In this document: positions 52,898 through 63,040 of the stretch, piece after piece
Numbering within the stretch: the first letter of the stretch is position 1
How the letters are laid out: the number at the start of each line of letters is the position of its first letter
Origin: Limnephilus marmoratus
Taxonomy: Eukaryota; Arthropoda; Insecta; Trichoptera; Limnephilidae
DNA: 64,000 nt
Direction: 5' to 3'
Assembly: GCA_917880885.1 (NCBI GenBank)
Contig: OU862910.1
Span: forward strand, 13,528,710-13,592,709
Made by a program: the position numbers and the translations under genes
The notes under the pieces: generated by a model
The model's database searches: none
What the model saw: the letters and a program-made list of their open reading frames with translations, nothing else
Told to the model about the DNA's origin: nothing

Positions 52898-53405
52898 AAC
52901 GCTCTTTTAGACTTTTATAAAAAGGTCATTATATTTATCCGAGACGCTATCTAGGTTACAAACCTGTAATGTTCTTTGATTTGTGTTGTGGCTCACTAGC
53001 TCACAATGTAATGATTACAACATAAGTTCCTTTATTAATAGATTTCAACGTTAGTTCCGTTCTACTGGTTTATTACGAATTATATTAGGAACAAATATTG
53101 TTAGTAGCGTCTGTTTACAGGCGATCTCTAATTAGGTCTCACCACGGTTCGCCGAACGGCCGACTGCTCTACTTGTATGCACGTTCGGAAACATTCGGCG
53201 CCGCCCGAACATCTCCGAAGGAACGCGGTCTTTTCGTGTGGCATTCTACACCACTACACTCATATACTACAAAACCATTTCTTAAAACGATTGTTTCCAA
53301 TGAAAAAAATAGTTTCCCATGATATGGAAAAAGTAGTCGAAGGTAATATCGTTAATTCTAAAATTTGAAAATATGAGATTGACAATTATGACGGTTTGAC
53401 AGAAG

Positions 53406-53570
53406 GTGGCAATGGATGAATCGGTAAAAGCGAACGTCCCGGTTAGATGAGAGGTTCTGGGTTCGAGTCCCACTTGCGACAATTATCTTTTTTCTATTTT
53501 TGTGTATTTTTCTTTTTCTATTTCATATTTTCGTTTAGATTATCAGTGTTATCTTCTTCTTCAACTAATA
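53406..53570 (+). repeat. SINE family K, copy 2, with best tRNA-like head
   Basis: 53406-53480 is a 75-nt tRNA-like unit. The acceptor strands GTGGCAA / TTGCGAC pair at 6 of 7 positions. The T-arm is TGGG-TTCGAGT-CCCA. The A-box region is GAATCGGTAAAAGCG. The D and anticodon stems are poor, so it is scored as a SINE head rather than a tRNA gene. The body with CTATTTCATATTTTCGTTTA follows. Confidence 0.65.
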
Positions 53571-54834
53571 ACATCGATCGTCCAGTTGTTTAATCAAACA
53601 TCTCCAAATACTGAGTTTTGAGATCATCAGGAAAGCAATATTCGAATGCTCACCATAATTTATGGTCCATAAATCAAATATTATTTTCAATTGTGTGTGC
53701 TTTACATATTAGATACCCTAAAATATAACGCCGGGAGGCATAAATATCCTTCAGTAAACCAGAAGACATCGACATTTTGTTTAATTCACTACTTCTGCAT
53801 TATAATTGTGTATGGTGTTCGTGAGTTATCTGATTATACCACATAGAGGGTACACTTTTAGATGTCTGACAATCAAACTAACTATATGTCCCCCCCCCCC
53901 CCCCCCCACAAAAGCTTGTTTCATTTCGCTAAAATGACAATAATATTATACATGTTATCTTAAAGTAAAGTATTTTGTGAGTTTGCAATAAACCCAGGTG
54001 TCTCCGTCGTAACGAGTTATCAAACGCAAGCGATGTTCTTGTACAAGTAATAAAATTGATTAACAACAAAATTTTGGCTAAGACAAGTCAGACAAGTGTA
54101 ACGAGCTTTGGAATAAGGTCGAATGCGATAAGCTCGAATGACGAGGTTTTAAAACAGACGAATGTTTTTCCTTTGTCACGTTCAAATACTGTTTTTTCCC
54201 ATTTTTCAACTTACCAGGAAACATTCCTCTAAACGAGGACGCTATAATTACACTGGCTCCAAGCAATTAGGACATTTTTCCAGTGATTTTGGAACAAAAG
54301 ATTTTCACAAAACTCATTATATTTATTCCAAACATCTGAATAAAATCGACACCCGGGCCTAACTCAGGTTACTCCATCCCGGCTACGTCTCTGCCTATAT
54401 TATGTAGGTACTATCCTCCTCGTTTTACCCTCCACACTCTATACTCTACATTCTATACTATATCCACTCTACATCTCTAGTTCTTGCAGCCCGCACCAAG
54501 AATTTCCAACTGCACCGTCGTGGAACACTTTAAAACGGTTACTTGCAAGATTTGCCGAACTAAATTTGTTCGAATCTTTCCTATGAACAAGTTTGAGACT
54601 TTTGTCAGTACTTTTCAAGTAATAAAGCTGCCATATATACACGATGGCACGTGAGGGTGAGATTTAGCATATCGCTAAAACTTATGTTCGTTCAGAGAGG
54701 AAGGACCCTCAGTATCGCCCATGTGATACACAGATATCTTGGTTCTGTTCAGAATTAAATTTTACTTGGAATGGTTTTTAGCAAGGCAAAACTTAAAATT
54801 TTTTCTCGAAGGATCAGCAATTAGTTTTTTGTAT
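53571..54834. other. No gene seen; poly-C run
   Basis: AT-rich sequence with a run of about 19 C at 53890-53908. Confidence 0.5.
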
Positions 54835-55690
54835 TACGCAATGCCACTCAAAGAAAGAAAGTGTTTGTGTTTTAATTTTGTTTGTTTAAATTCTTTTGGA
54901 TATTTATTATATATAATTATCTAATTCTTTTGGGTATTTATTTGTTTTCCATCTGGTGCGCACACGATTAAATCTGAAGGATTTCAAACTCATGAGACCA
55001 CATCCGGCTATCCGTGTGAGAAGCATAGATTTTCCAAATTTACCCCTTATATCCCCTACATCCCTCCCCTCCCTTGTCCACACCCCTCCGTCGCCCCTCC
55101 CCTGCTTATCATTTCCAATGCGCCCTCGTTCCGGCTCTCTGTCCAACACTCGTCCCCCACCCCTGAGTGTCCTTTCCCATGCGTCTGTGCTCTCACCCCG
55201 TTTCACCCTCTCGCTTTCCCTTCCACCATCCTTGCCTTCCATCCCCTCCCACGTCTCCTTTCATCTTTCCCTTTCACTCCCGGCAACCACCTCTCCTCCT
55301 TATTTCCCCATCCCCCATCCGGATTCTCCTTCCTTTCCCTCCTTCCCTCATTGCCGATAAATTATATGAAATACACACATTTTTCAAACTTGCGCACCAC
55401 CGTACATTTTTTAACAAAATTCATAAGGCCTGAAGTCATAAAAATTTATAAAAACGTTCACCGGCGTGCGCACAACAACTCGAAACTTCATCGCAATCCG
55501 ATGAATGGTACAGGAAACAATAAAGGGCAAACAAAGAAACATCCATATATATATATACAAATTGCATAAAGCCTGAGCCCACCATTATATATAGAAACCA
55601 TTGCGGGCGTGCGCAAAACAACTTCACCAAAGTTTCATGTTGTGATGAATGGTACAGGAAATAGGTAATAAGCAACAAACAAAGAAACGT
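54835..55690 (+). repeat. Dispersed repeat with C/T-rich tract and internal duplication
   Basis: The left part (54835-55010) matches 30210-30385. A pyrimidine-rich tract follows (55045-55350). The right part contains two ~120-bp tandem copies (55425-55545 and 55565-55680), each with GCGTGCGCA, ACAACT, CCGATGAATGGTACAGGAA-like words. The overall layout resembles the Helitron-like E elements but no CTAG/TC ends are seen. Confidence 0.55.
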
Positions 55691-55694
55691 TCAT

Positions 55695-56310
55695 TCTCAT
55701 GTATAAAGGATCTGGGTATCGTATTTGATGAAAAAATAGCATTTGTTTTCCTTAATGAAGTTACTAATAAGGCTTTGAAATGTTTATGATTTATTTTAAG
55801 AACAGTAAAAGATTTTACGTCACTTTATTAATTTAAAATTCTCTTCACTGCTTTAGTAAGAAGTAATTTAGAATACAATTCCACTTTTTGGTCCCCATAC
55901 TATAAAGCACATGAAAAAATTAATTTCAAACTCTCCATACCCATCGAACAAATAAATTGTGTGAACTTAATGAAAATACTTAATTAAACTGACCTATCGT
56001 GTAGAAGAACCAAGAGCGATTTGGTTCTTTTATTCAAATTGGTTAATGGATCACTTGACGCACCTGACTTAACAAAACTAATAACATTGCGAATACCAAA
56101 TCGCGACATGAGACTGCAAAGCTGTTCTTTGTTTATCCGTCTAAAACTAACTATTTCATTAACTCCCCAATCCAAAGACTACATAGGCTTGGAAATAAAT
56201 TCAAATCCGTTGATGTTTTCATTTATTCCTTACCTAAATTTATATCAGAAATTTCAAAAATTTGTAACGTATTATTTTCATAGTTATTCAGTCGGTACTT
56301 GCTCAGAATG
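55695..56310 (+). pseudogene. LINE-G reverse transcriptase fragment
   Basis: Plus-strand frames: LGIVFDEKIAF, LNEVTNKALKCL, then ALVRSNLEYNSTFWSPYYKA (55851-55910), then DLVLLFKLVNGSLDAPDLTK with ITLRIPNRDMRLQ (56013-56115). The 'VRS.LEYNS..W.PYY' and 'FKLVNG..D.P.L' blocks place it with the 21.3 kb copy. Multiple stops and frameshifts. No 3' tail identified. Confidence 0.7.
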
Positions 56311-56589
56311 AGTATTATAAATTTCGGCGTGCCGTTGGAACGACTGAGAACAAATTCAAGTTGCCTGGACATTTCTCGATTGTTTTTTAATAAAAACTGT
56401 TATAAGGGCCACGTCATGACATATCAATGAATTTGTCGGAAGTTTGATTTTGTAAGGAGTTTTGATACTCGTAAATGATTGTGTAAATTTGCAATATTAT
56501 GCGACTACACCTACAAATTAGTGCTGTGAAGAAATATTGCTTGACGCTCGTAATGACGCGGCAAACAACCCACCGAGAAATAGCCATCG

Positions 56590-56955
56590 GGATTACTGAT
56601 TACAGCTTGATAAATTGATGTTTTGGTCGGGCGTGTTTACAGCCACGTACAATCCAATATCACCGAGCGCAACTTTGATGAAGATTGCAGGCGCTTCTTA
56701 AATGACATCAACAGTCTAGAACTGCGGGTTATATCCTTTAATGCTCAGAGCTGGCCATCGGCCGCATTGTGATCAGCGGACCTCTGTGGGTGGACTGGAA
56801 TCTCGGCTCCTTCACCGTGTCATGGGCATGCGAAGCGGCAGCTCTGGGGCTCTTCTCCAGCTATCTGGAGCCCTTGTCGCTGAGGCTGGAAGAGGTGCGC
56901 CATATTAACTATCGCAAGCTACGAATGATCATTTGGAGTGGATTCTACTAAAATA
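56590..56955 (+). other. Candidate host exon or decayed coding segment, GC-rich
   Basis: The block is GC-rich against AT-rich flanks and carries two adjoining open readings: VYSHVQSNITERNFDEDCRR then NDINSLELRVISFNAQSW (to about 56765), then in another frame CSELAIGRIVISGPLWVDWN, LGSFTVSWACEAAALGLFSS and YLEPLSLRLEEVRHINYRK, with a stop at 56951. A TTTACAG acceptor-like site lies at 56636-56642. The pattern 'FW(V)DW..G...V....EA..F..Y.EP..L....V' is vaguely like the farnesoic acid O-methyltransferase (Methyltransf_FA) domain of insects, but that is from motif impression only. The change of frame implies a pseudogene, a missed intron or a sequence error. Confidence 0.3.
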
Positions 56956-58400
56956 ACTGAATTATCTCTCTCCCTCTCTCTCTCTCTACACCTTTTTGAA
57001 GTTGCAATTGAAGGTATAAATGTAGTTCATTTTTTTGCTTGTCAATAATAACAAGTAAATTTTGTTTAATGTGAGTTCTTTTATTTACATCATATAGTAG
57101 CTTTCTTTTTATCCCACGCAGGACCCTGTAATGATGATGAGAGCTCATGCTTACGGAATTTCTTTGCTAACTGAGCAAATGTACGTGTCAAATTCTGATC
57201 TAAATTTTATTATTATTCTTCTAATATTTTTTGTTGTTGTCATTTCTTTTTAATTCTGCTTCCTTTCTATTAGTGTAAAGGAAGAGAAATAATAATCAAT
57301 ATATTTTATTGTTTCTATTTCGATTATTGCTATGTTACACGATTGATATAAATGCTCTAAGGGCGTAAATAAATAAATAAATAAAGATAGCAAAAAAGTT
57401 TTGATTTTTGAAACCAAATCCTTTTTCTAATATAATGACACCATTATTTTTTTATCGTAGTTGGAAATTTTCATGTATTTTTTACACAGCTTCTTTATTC
57501 GTCGAAATTCAAATGATATAAATAAGACAACCACTAATCATTTCTAAGAGTTTACATGACTTTCCCCAAACAAAGTTTATTTCAAATATTCACATTATCA
57601 AATTTCCAATTTGTCTATGAAATAAAATGAAGGTGTTAAAAATTAACGCCTTCACTGTTCCCGATAAGGGTGATAATTCATTTAACCTTCGATTTCCAAT
57701 CAACTTTTCCGTTGAATTTCTAAAAAAGATTCGTAATCGGAACGGGGTAACAAGTTTAATGAAATTACGACTTCAATCTGCCAGGCGTCCAATTTTCAAC
57801 CATAAAGCTCTCTTCCTCACGAAGCTCAATCAATATGCAAATATTTTTGGGATGAAAACAGTCGTATATCATGTCGGAAAACGGACTGTACCCTATACCC
57901 CGCCTGCGTGATTCAATTTGTGGATCGAAATATTTATGGAGTTGAGTAAAATACGTGGATATTCGGACAACAAAAAGATTTACCATTATTTATCACAGAA
58001 AGATATCATCGCTAATATAATGCCGTTAGTTTATTTCTTTGGTAAAAATTATTCAGTCATCGTATGATTTTCTCGGTGACTGGCCAACTCAGAATGAAAC
58101 CAACTCAGTACTACTTCGAAAGGTCATTAAGAGTGACGATAAAAAAATATAAAAAACGGTCAAAAAGGTTAAGTTAGGTTAACCGGCTATTTTAAAATTA
58201 TTTTTTCATAGCTTTTAATGACCTTCCTGATGTGGTTCTGAGTAGGTTTCATTCTGAGTTGGCATGGAACCGATTTCCTCATAGGGGTATTAAGGGACAA
58301 TGGAATGCCAATCAAGGCTGTCTTGGCACGCATTCCTTGATATATCTAGGTAGGTTTGTGAAGGTAGGTTTGTGAAGGTGAAACTGTGGATGGGTATTGT
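56956..58400. other. No gene seen; (AAAT)n at 57366-57385
   Basis: AT-rich sequence. The (TAAA)n run after GCTCTAAGGGCG at about 57355 resembles the LINE-G tail but no coding remnant precedes it. A (CT)n stretch lies at 56965-56987. Confidence 0.45.
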
Positions 58401-58410
58401 TGTATGTTTC

Positions 58411-58450
58411 GTGAACACCTCACTAGGAGAACCTGTGCTGAGGTGTTTAC
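58411..58450 (-). other. LINE-D-type 3' nested hairpin, copy 4
   Basis: The outer stem GTGAACACCTCA / TGAGGTGTTTAC has 12 pairs including one G-U. The inner stem is AGG/CCT. Loop words CTAGGAGA and CCTGTGC. It lies about 355 bp beyond the stop of the ORF below, farther than in the other copies, so it may belong to a separate truncated LINE. Confidence 0.75.
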
Positions 58451-58499
58451 GTGTTTATTTATGATTATGTGTGACAAGTATTTATGTGTTGTAATAGAA

Positions 58500-58800
58500 A
58501 GTTTTATTTTTTTTATTTTTTTTTTTATTTTAATAGTTATTGTACATTTAGAAGAGAAAAAAAAGTTTTTTTTATGTATATATTAGAGAAATATATATAT
58601 AAACATACACATACATACACATCCATATACATACATGTACATGCACATATTATATATATATATATACATACAAATACACATTCACATACACATATGTACA
58701 CACATATACAAATTGTAAGTGTATGTATTGTAAGGGTTGCGTTGGATACTTGAAAAACTACTTAAATTTTAGGTTTATTTAATTTTACACTTTTTATAGT
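58500..58800. repeat. T-rich run and CATA/AC microsatellite in LINE-D 3' region
   Basis: A T-rich run at 58505-58535, then ATATATA and ACATACACATACATACAC-type repeats to 58710. Confidence 0.8.
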
Positions 58801-58804
58801 TTTA

Positions 58805-59989
58805 TTATGTTTGGTTAGGAATAATTATGTTTTGTATAAAGTTAATATCTTGATTTTTAATCCAGTCAGTGATATGTTTTTTATGAATGTTTGTAGATGT
58901 ATTTGCAGATAGTATTTGTTTCAAAGTAATGGGCATGTAATTAAAAAGTTTGGTTGCATAATACTGAAAGTGTCTTTGTCCATGTGTGGTGTGTGTTATC
59001 GGTATATTCAGTGTTTTATTTGTTGAGGACCTGGTTTTTGTTATGGTTTTTGGTTGAATTGGAAGATGTAGTCTGTTTTGGATAAGGTATATAGCAGATT
59101 TGGCATAAAGTTGTCTTATTGACATGACTTCTAATGTTTTGTAGATTTCGCTAGAATCTGTGTGAAATGGTACTTGCAAGATGAGTTTAATTATCGCTTT
59201 TTGTATTTTTTGAATTGGGTCAATTGCTATGTTTGTAGCACTTCCCCAAGCTAGTATTCCATATGTGGCAATGGATTGACAAAGTGCAAAATAGATCGAT
59301 CTTAGTATTGTAAGTGGGAAGATGTTTTTAATGTACTTTATTAGGTGCATGACTCGTTTCAGTTTATTTGTGATGAAATTAATGTGGTCAGTCCAGCGTA
59401 AGTGTGAATCAATAATAACCCCCAGGTATTTTGTATGTTTTACCCTTTCTATATGTTCGCATTGGCAGTTGGATAAAGTACAGTCATGTAGAAGCAAGCC
59501 TATGTTTGATGGAGGTTGACCTCTCCGTGTAATACTATGAGTGATATATTTTGTTTTGATTGTATTAACGGTTAGAGTATTACTGTTTAGCCATTTTTTG
59601 ACGATTGATAAACTTTTTTCGGCTATTATAAATACATCTTTCCATGTGGCTGCTTGACAGAGAAGAACTGTATCGTCAGCGAAAGTCACAATTTTACCTT
59701 CAATTTTAATGTCGCACAGTTCATTTATATAAATGAGGAATAATAAAGGGCCAAGTACACTCCCCTGTGGTACTCCGTACGTAATTGAAAGTGGTTCACT
59801 TGTCTTGTTGTCAATTTTTACTTGTTGCGTTCTGTCAGACATGAAGCTTTTAATTAAATTGAATTCTACTCCATTAATGCCAATGTTTTTTAACTTCTTG
59901 AAAAGTTTTTCATGTGAGATTGTGTCGAAAGCTTTACATAGATCTAAGTAAATAGAGATAACTTTAAATAGAGATCTACATAGACACAT
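58805..59989 (-). CDS. LINE-D copy 4 reverse transcriptase, 394-codon uninterrupted partial ORF
   Basis: The best preserved coding sequence in the window. In order: SIYLDLCKAFDTISHEKLF (about residue 12, palm motif with the first catalytic Asp), GVPQGSVLGPLLFLIYINEL (about 87), TFADDTVLL (about 122, the F-A-D-D catalytic pair), WLNSNTLTVN, HTKYLGVIIDSHLRWTDHIN (about 203), then ALCQSIATYGILAWGSATN, KIQKAIIKLILQVPFHTDSS and GQRHFQYYATKLFNYMPITL to the stop. All catalytic Asp residues of domains 3-5 are present, but the fingers and any endonuclease are missing. The 5' cut is near 59985, and the ATG-like start at 59989 is fortuitous. No stop in 394 codons indicates recent arrival. It is closest to 11807-12688 in the window. 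Jockey/I-superfamily-like; the clade is not assigned. Confidence 0.85.
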   Translation of the reverse strand: MCLCRSLFKVISIYLDLCKAFDTISHEKLFKKLKNIGINGVEFNLIKSFMSDRTQQVKIDNKTSEPLSITYGVPQGSVLGPLLFLIYINELCDIKIEGKIVTFADDTVLLCQAATWKDVFIIAEKSLSIVKKWLNSNTLTVNTIKTKYITHSITRRGQPPSNIGLLLHDCTLSNCQCEHIERVKHTKYLGVIIDSHLRWTDHINFITNKLKRVMHLIKYIKNIFPLTILRSIYFALCQSIATYGILAWGSATNIAIDPIQKIQKAIIKLILQVPFHTDSSEIYKTLEVMSIRQLYAKSAIYLIQNRLHLPIQPKTITKTRSSTNKTLNIPITHTTHGQRHFQYYATKLFNYMPITLKQILSANTSTNIHKKHITDWIKNQDINFIQNIIIPNQT

Positions 59990-60161
59990 TCACTCATAAA
60001 TTGTTGCTCTTGTTCTATACTTTTAGTCTTGATATGAGCTGTTGGAACATTTGATTCACTTGGTCATGGCATATTCAGAAACGTTCCCGACCAATTTCGT
60101 TAGTGCACCACGCTTATTCTTCCACCACTAATTTCTTCATATGTCCGCATGTTCAAACCAA

Positions 60162-60600
60162 TTCAAATTTGGGAGGTGGGTATGGGTACCGCCCGCCGCC
60201 CCGTGAACCATTTATTGGAAAACCGGAACCCCTGCCATAGGTTTCCCAAAATGGTTCGCTACTTTTGGTGACTTAACAGGGATGCCCGGGTTCGTGGGTG
60301 AGGTTTGTCTAGGTCTTAGCGGCGGATGCGTTTGAACATTTACAGCATAGTGGGCCGGACTGGGAGAGATTGGTTGGAGAACTTTTAATCTCTCCAGCCG
60401 GACTCTCTCGACCTATGGTTTCATAAGTCTATCATTCCTGGACACGTTGGCACCCAGATTCCCACCCATCTCTCATACTTTTACTTTTCCAAAACTTCCT
60501 CTCCTTCCTTCCTAAAAAGACCCTCCACGCAGTATTCCCAAAGATGACTTAGGCCCTGAGGATTTTTTTTCTCGGGGCCCCCTGCGTGGAACTAAAGTAA
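60162..60600 (+). repeat. SINE family A, copy A6 (full length)
   Basis: Plus-strand sense: head AATTTGGGAGGTGGGTATGG at 60165, ATTTATTGGAAAACCGG, GGTGAGGTTTGTCTAGGTCT, GTGGGCCGGACTGGGAGAG, then the tail AAAAAGACCCTCCACGCAGT, GGCCCTGAGG, CGTGGAACTAAAGTAAAAG. The tail hairpin is retained. It faces copy A7 across about 355 bp. Confidence 0.8.
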
Positions 60601-60957
60601 AAGAAATCAGATCTAATTCATTTGTAATCCTAAAATGATTTAGCATGCATAGTGTTACGAGATGTAACCAGTCATTATTTGAAGGTAAAAATGAAATGAC
60701 ATTTTGATTTTTGTTCAAAGCACCTATATATTTTATTAAAACAAACAATTGTTTTTACATATGGCCATTGGTCACCCAGCCGATTAAAAGCCCAACACCC
60801 CACCCCGACTCTAACAGCCTAGATAAAAAAAATAATAAAAAAACAATGAGGTCCACAGGGCGGCTTTTGAGGCCCTAGCCCTAGACTGACTCGTAGACTT
60901 AGATATTCCTGTTAGACTCCCCACCGCATGAAGGATGAATTCTTATTTATTTTTTTA
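60601..60957. other. Spacer between inverted SINE A copies
   Basis: Non-repetitive sequence, GC-richer near 60770-60910. No gene seen. Confidence 0.5.
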
Positions 60958-61372
60958 CATTAGCTCCATACCGGAGGCCCTGAGGAAAATAATTCCCCTC
61001 AAGGCCATTTTCTAGGGATGGTGTGTGGAAGGTCTTTTCAGGGAAAGGAAGGAAAGGAATTAGTGGGAAGGAAAAAGGTATGATGGGTGGGTAGGAATCG
61101 GGGGGTCAGTGACGAAGTATGAATCAATCCCTCCTACTGCGTTTAAGGCGATGCTTCGTGAGTCCTGCTGGAGAGGTATTATTCAACCAGTCTTTCCCGA
61201 TCCAGCCTGCCACGCAGTGGGTGGCCGACACATCCACCGCCAAGATCCGGACAAATCACACCCCATGAACCTGGGCACCCCTGCTAAGTCACCAAACGTA
61301 ACCGGGGTAATCTGTGGCATTTGGTAATGCCATAAGTGGTTCCCGGGGCGGCGATACCCATACCCGCCTCCT
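60958..61372 (-). repeat. SINE family A, copy A7 (full length)
   Basis: Minus-strand sense. Tail with TACATTAGCTCCATACCGGA and GGCCCTGAGGAAAATAATTC at 60957-60998; head end CCCGGGGCGGCGATACCCAT, CGCCTCC at 61340-61370. Forms an inverted pair with A6. Confidence 0.8.
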
Positions 61373-61429
61373 AAATTGAATTGAAAATCTTACATTGTTG
61401 TGGCTTGGGAAAAAATTCGGAAATAAAAA

Positions 61430-61800
61430 TTATCAGAGTGTTCAATTTACACGCGGTAGAAGTGAAACTAGAAAGTCGCTAGATTTCGCTTTCTTTTATT
61501 TTGCCTGTTTATTTTAAAGTGGTTTGAATATTGGATATTAATTTTACAAAAATAAAAATGTTTATTTTTTTTGGATTTCGAAGGATTCGAACCTCCGTTC
61601 GCTGGATGTCTTTCTGGCCGCTGAGATTTGCCAGGCGCTTTACGACACTGCGCTATCGAGGGCTCTCGCGGAGCTGTGAATTTTCCGCATTATATTAGAA
61701 TCAAAATAATATTTTAATCAAATAATATTTTTTTGTGACGCTCTTCCGTTTCATCCGAATTTCAAATCACAACGGGGCTAAAAAAGTTTTTCTTAAAAAA
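61430..61800 (-). mobile_element. Family B element, long form, copy B6
   Basis: On plus: TATCAGAGTGTTCAATTTAC at the left end, CCGAATTTCAAATCACAACG at the right. The middle is the clearest tRNA-like segment of the family: minus-strand A box GATAGCGCAGTGTCG (61656-61642) and B box GGTTCGAATCC (61593-61583). The proximal ~100 bp present in B5 are missing. Confidence 0.75.
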
Positions 61801-62224
61801 AATATAGCAAATAGCGGTTTTGAAACAAAGTTACTGTTTTTCATTGCTGAATGGCCGTGGATATAGGTTGAAAATTCAGCAATTCCGGTTGAAATGAAAA
61901 CACGTGCCGCACAAATCCTTTGATAAACCATTCAGATTTATGGTGATAGATAACGCCGCGGAGATTTGATTACAATGGCGTCCGGCCATCTGTGCGACTG
62001 TGCCGCTGTGCGATCGGGTATTGAGTATTGAGTGAAATATATGTGCTCCTGGTCCCCTCTGTGCGCCTGTTCGCCTGGTCCCGCGACCGGAAACTGCGTG
62101 ACAGCCGACAAGCAACAGAGCCGTTCTCTGTTTATTGCGGGAATATTAATAAGGGTGTCGATATGTCACTCTTATTCATTTTAGCGGACCAGTGAAAAAT
62201 CACGGGATATAATGCTATGCCACT
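61801..62224. other. No gene seen; GC-richer 61970-62120
   Basis: A 79-codon minus frame (62115-61876) covers the GC-richer part without recognisable content. A short CTGTGCG-type repetition is visible (61988-62015). Confidence 0.4.
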
Positions 62225-62430
62225 TAACACGAGTGGTCGGTGGTTGAGTGGGCATAGCTTTTGGATCCCATCCGGGCGTCGCGTGTTCAATTCGTCGGCT
62301 GGCTAAGTCCTCCATCACAGCACAAGCAACATTTTCGGCTTTCTGTGGTGGTAGTAGGAGATTTTCAAGCATTGTTGTGTTATTCGTAACCCGGGAATTT
62401 TTGTCATTCCCTTTAAAAAAAAAAAATCCA
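62225..62430 (+). repeat. tRNA-derived SINE with poly-A tail
   Basis: Head 62232-62303: A box GTGGTTGAGTGGGCATAGC, B box GTGTTCAATTCGTCGG. The body extends through CATCACAGCACAAGCAACAT to a pure A-run at 62413-62426. A well delimited, probably complete element; no second copy here. Confidence 0.7.
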
Positions 62431-62524
62431 AAATTGAAAAATTAAAATCATGCCTTCGAATTTTAATATGCTTAAAATGGCTTTGAAAATTGATTAGGGT
62501 ATGTAAATGTATCTAATGGTTTTA

Positions 62525-63040
62525 GTTTCGAAATAATTTTTTTTTTCGAATCAAGAAATATCGAAACTAGAATGTTTCGAAACCAAAGATGTTTCGAATA
62601 AGCAATTTTCAAAATCATAATATTTCGAAATCAGAATGTTTCAAATCCGTTAAGGTGCGAAACCATAAAGTCTCGAAGCCCAAATAATTTCAATAATAGA
62701 AAGTTTCAAAAACAGAAAACTTCGAAACAAGAATGCTTAGAATAAAAAAAATCTAGAAATTTTCGAAATTAGAATGTTTCGGAACTAGAATGTTTCGAAT
62801 GTGAAGATGTGTCGAAACCGGAATTTTAGGAATAAAAAGTTTCACAGGCAGAATATTTCAAATCTAAAAAGCTTCGAAATCATAATGTTTCGAATCTAAG
62901 TTTCGAAACTTTTTGGTGTTGAAGCTTTTTAATTTCAAATTTTTTTTAATTATGAAATTTTAGCTTTGAAACATTTTTTTTCGGAACCAAAATCATTTCG
63001 ACACAAAAATATATCGAAATCAAGAATGTTTCGAAAATTG
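62525..63040. repeat. 16-bp palindromic tandem array (GAAAnnnnAATGTTTC)
   Basis: About 25-30 diverged units of a 16-mer best written GAAATCAGAATGTTTC. Each unit begins GAAA and ends TTTC, so each is an imperfect palindrome, and unit junctions create TTTCGAAA. Some units are shortened or have lost the C-G junction. No coding function. Confidence 0.85.

Noticed and set aside
53406..53480. Functional tRNA gene
   Set aside because: D and anticodon stems do not form properly, and the sequence continues into a repeated SINE body.
62525..63040. Heat-shock factor binding array
   Set aside because: TTTCGAAA has no 2-base gap between TTC and GAA, so the spacing does not fit the nTTCnnGAAn rule.
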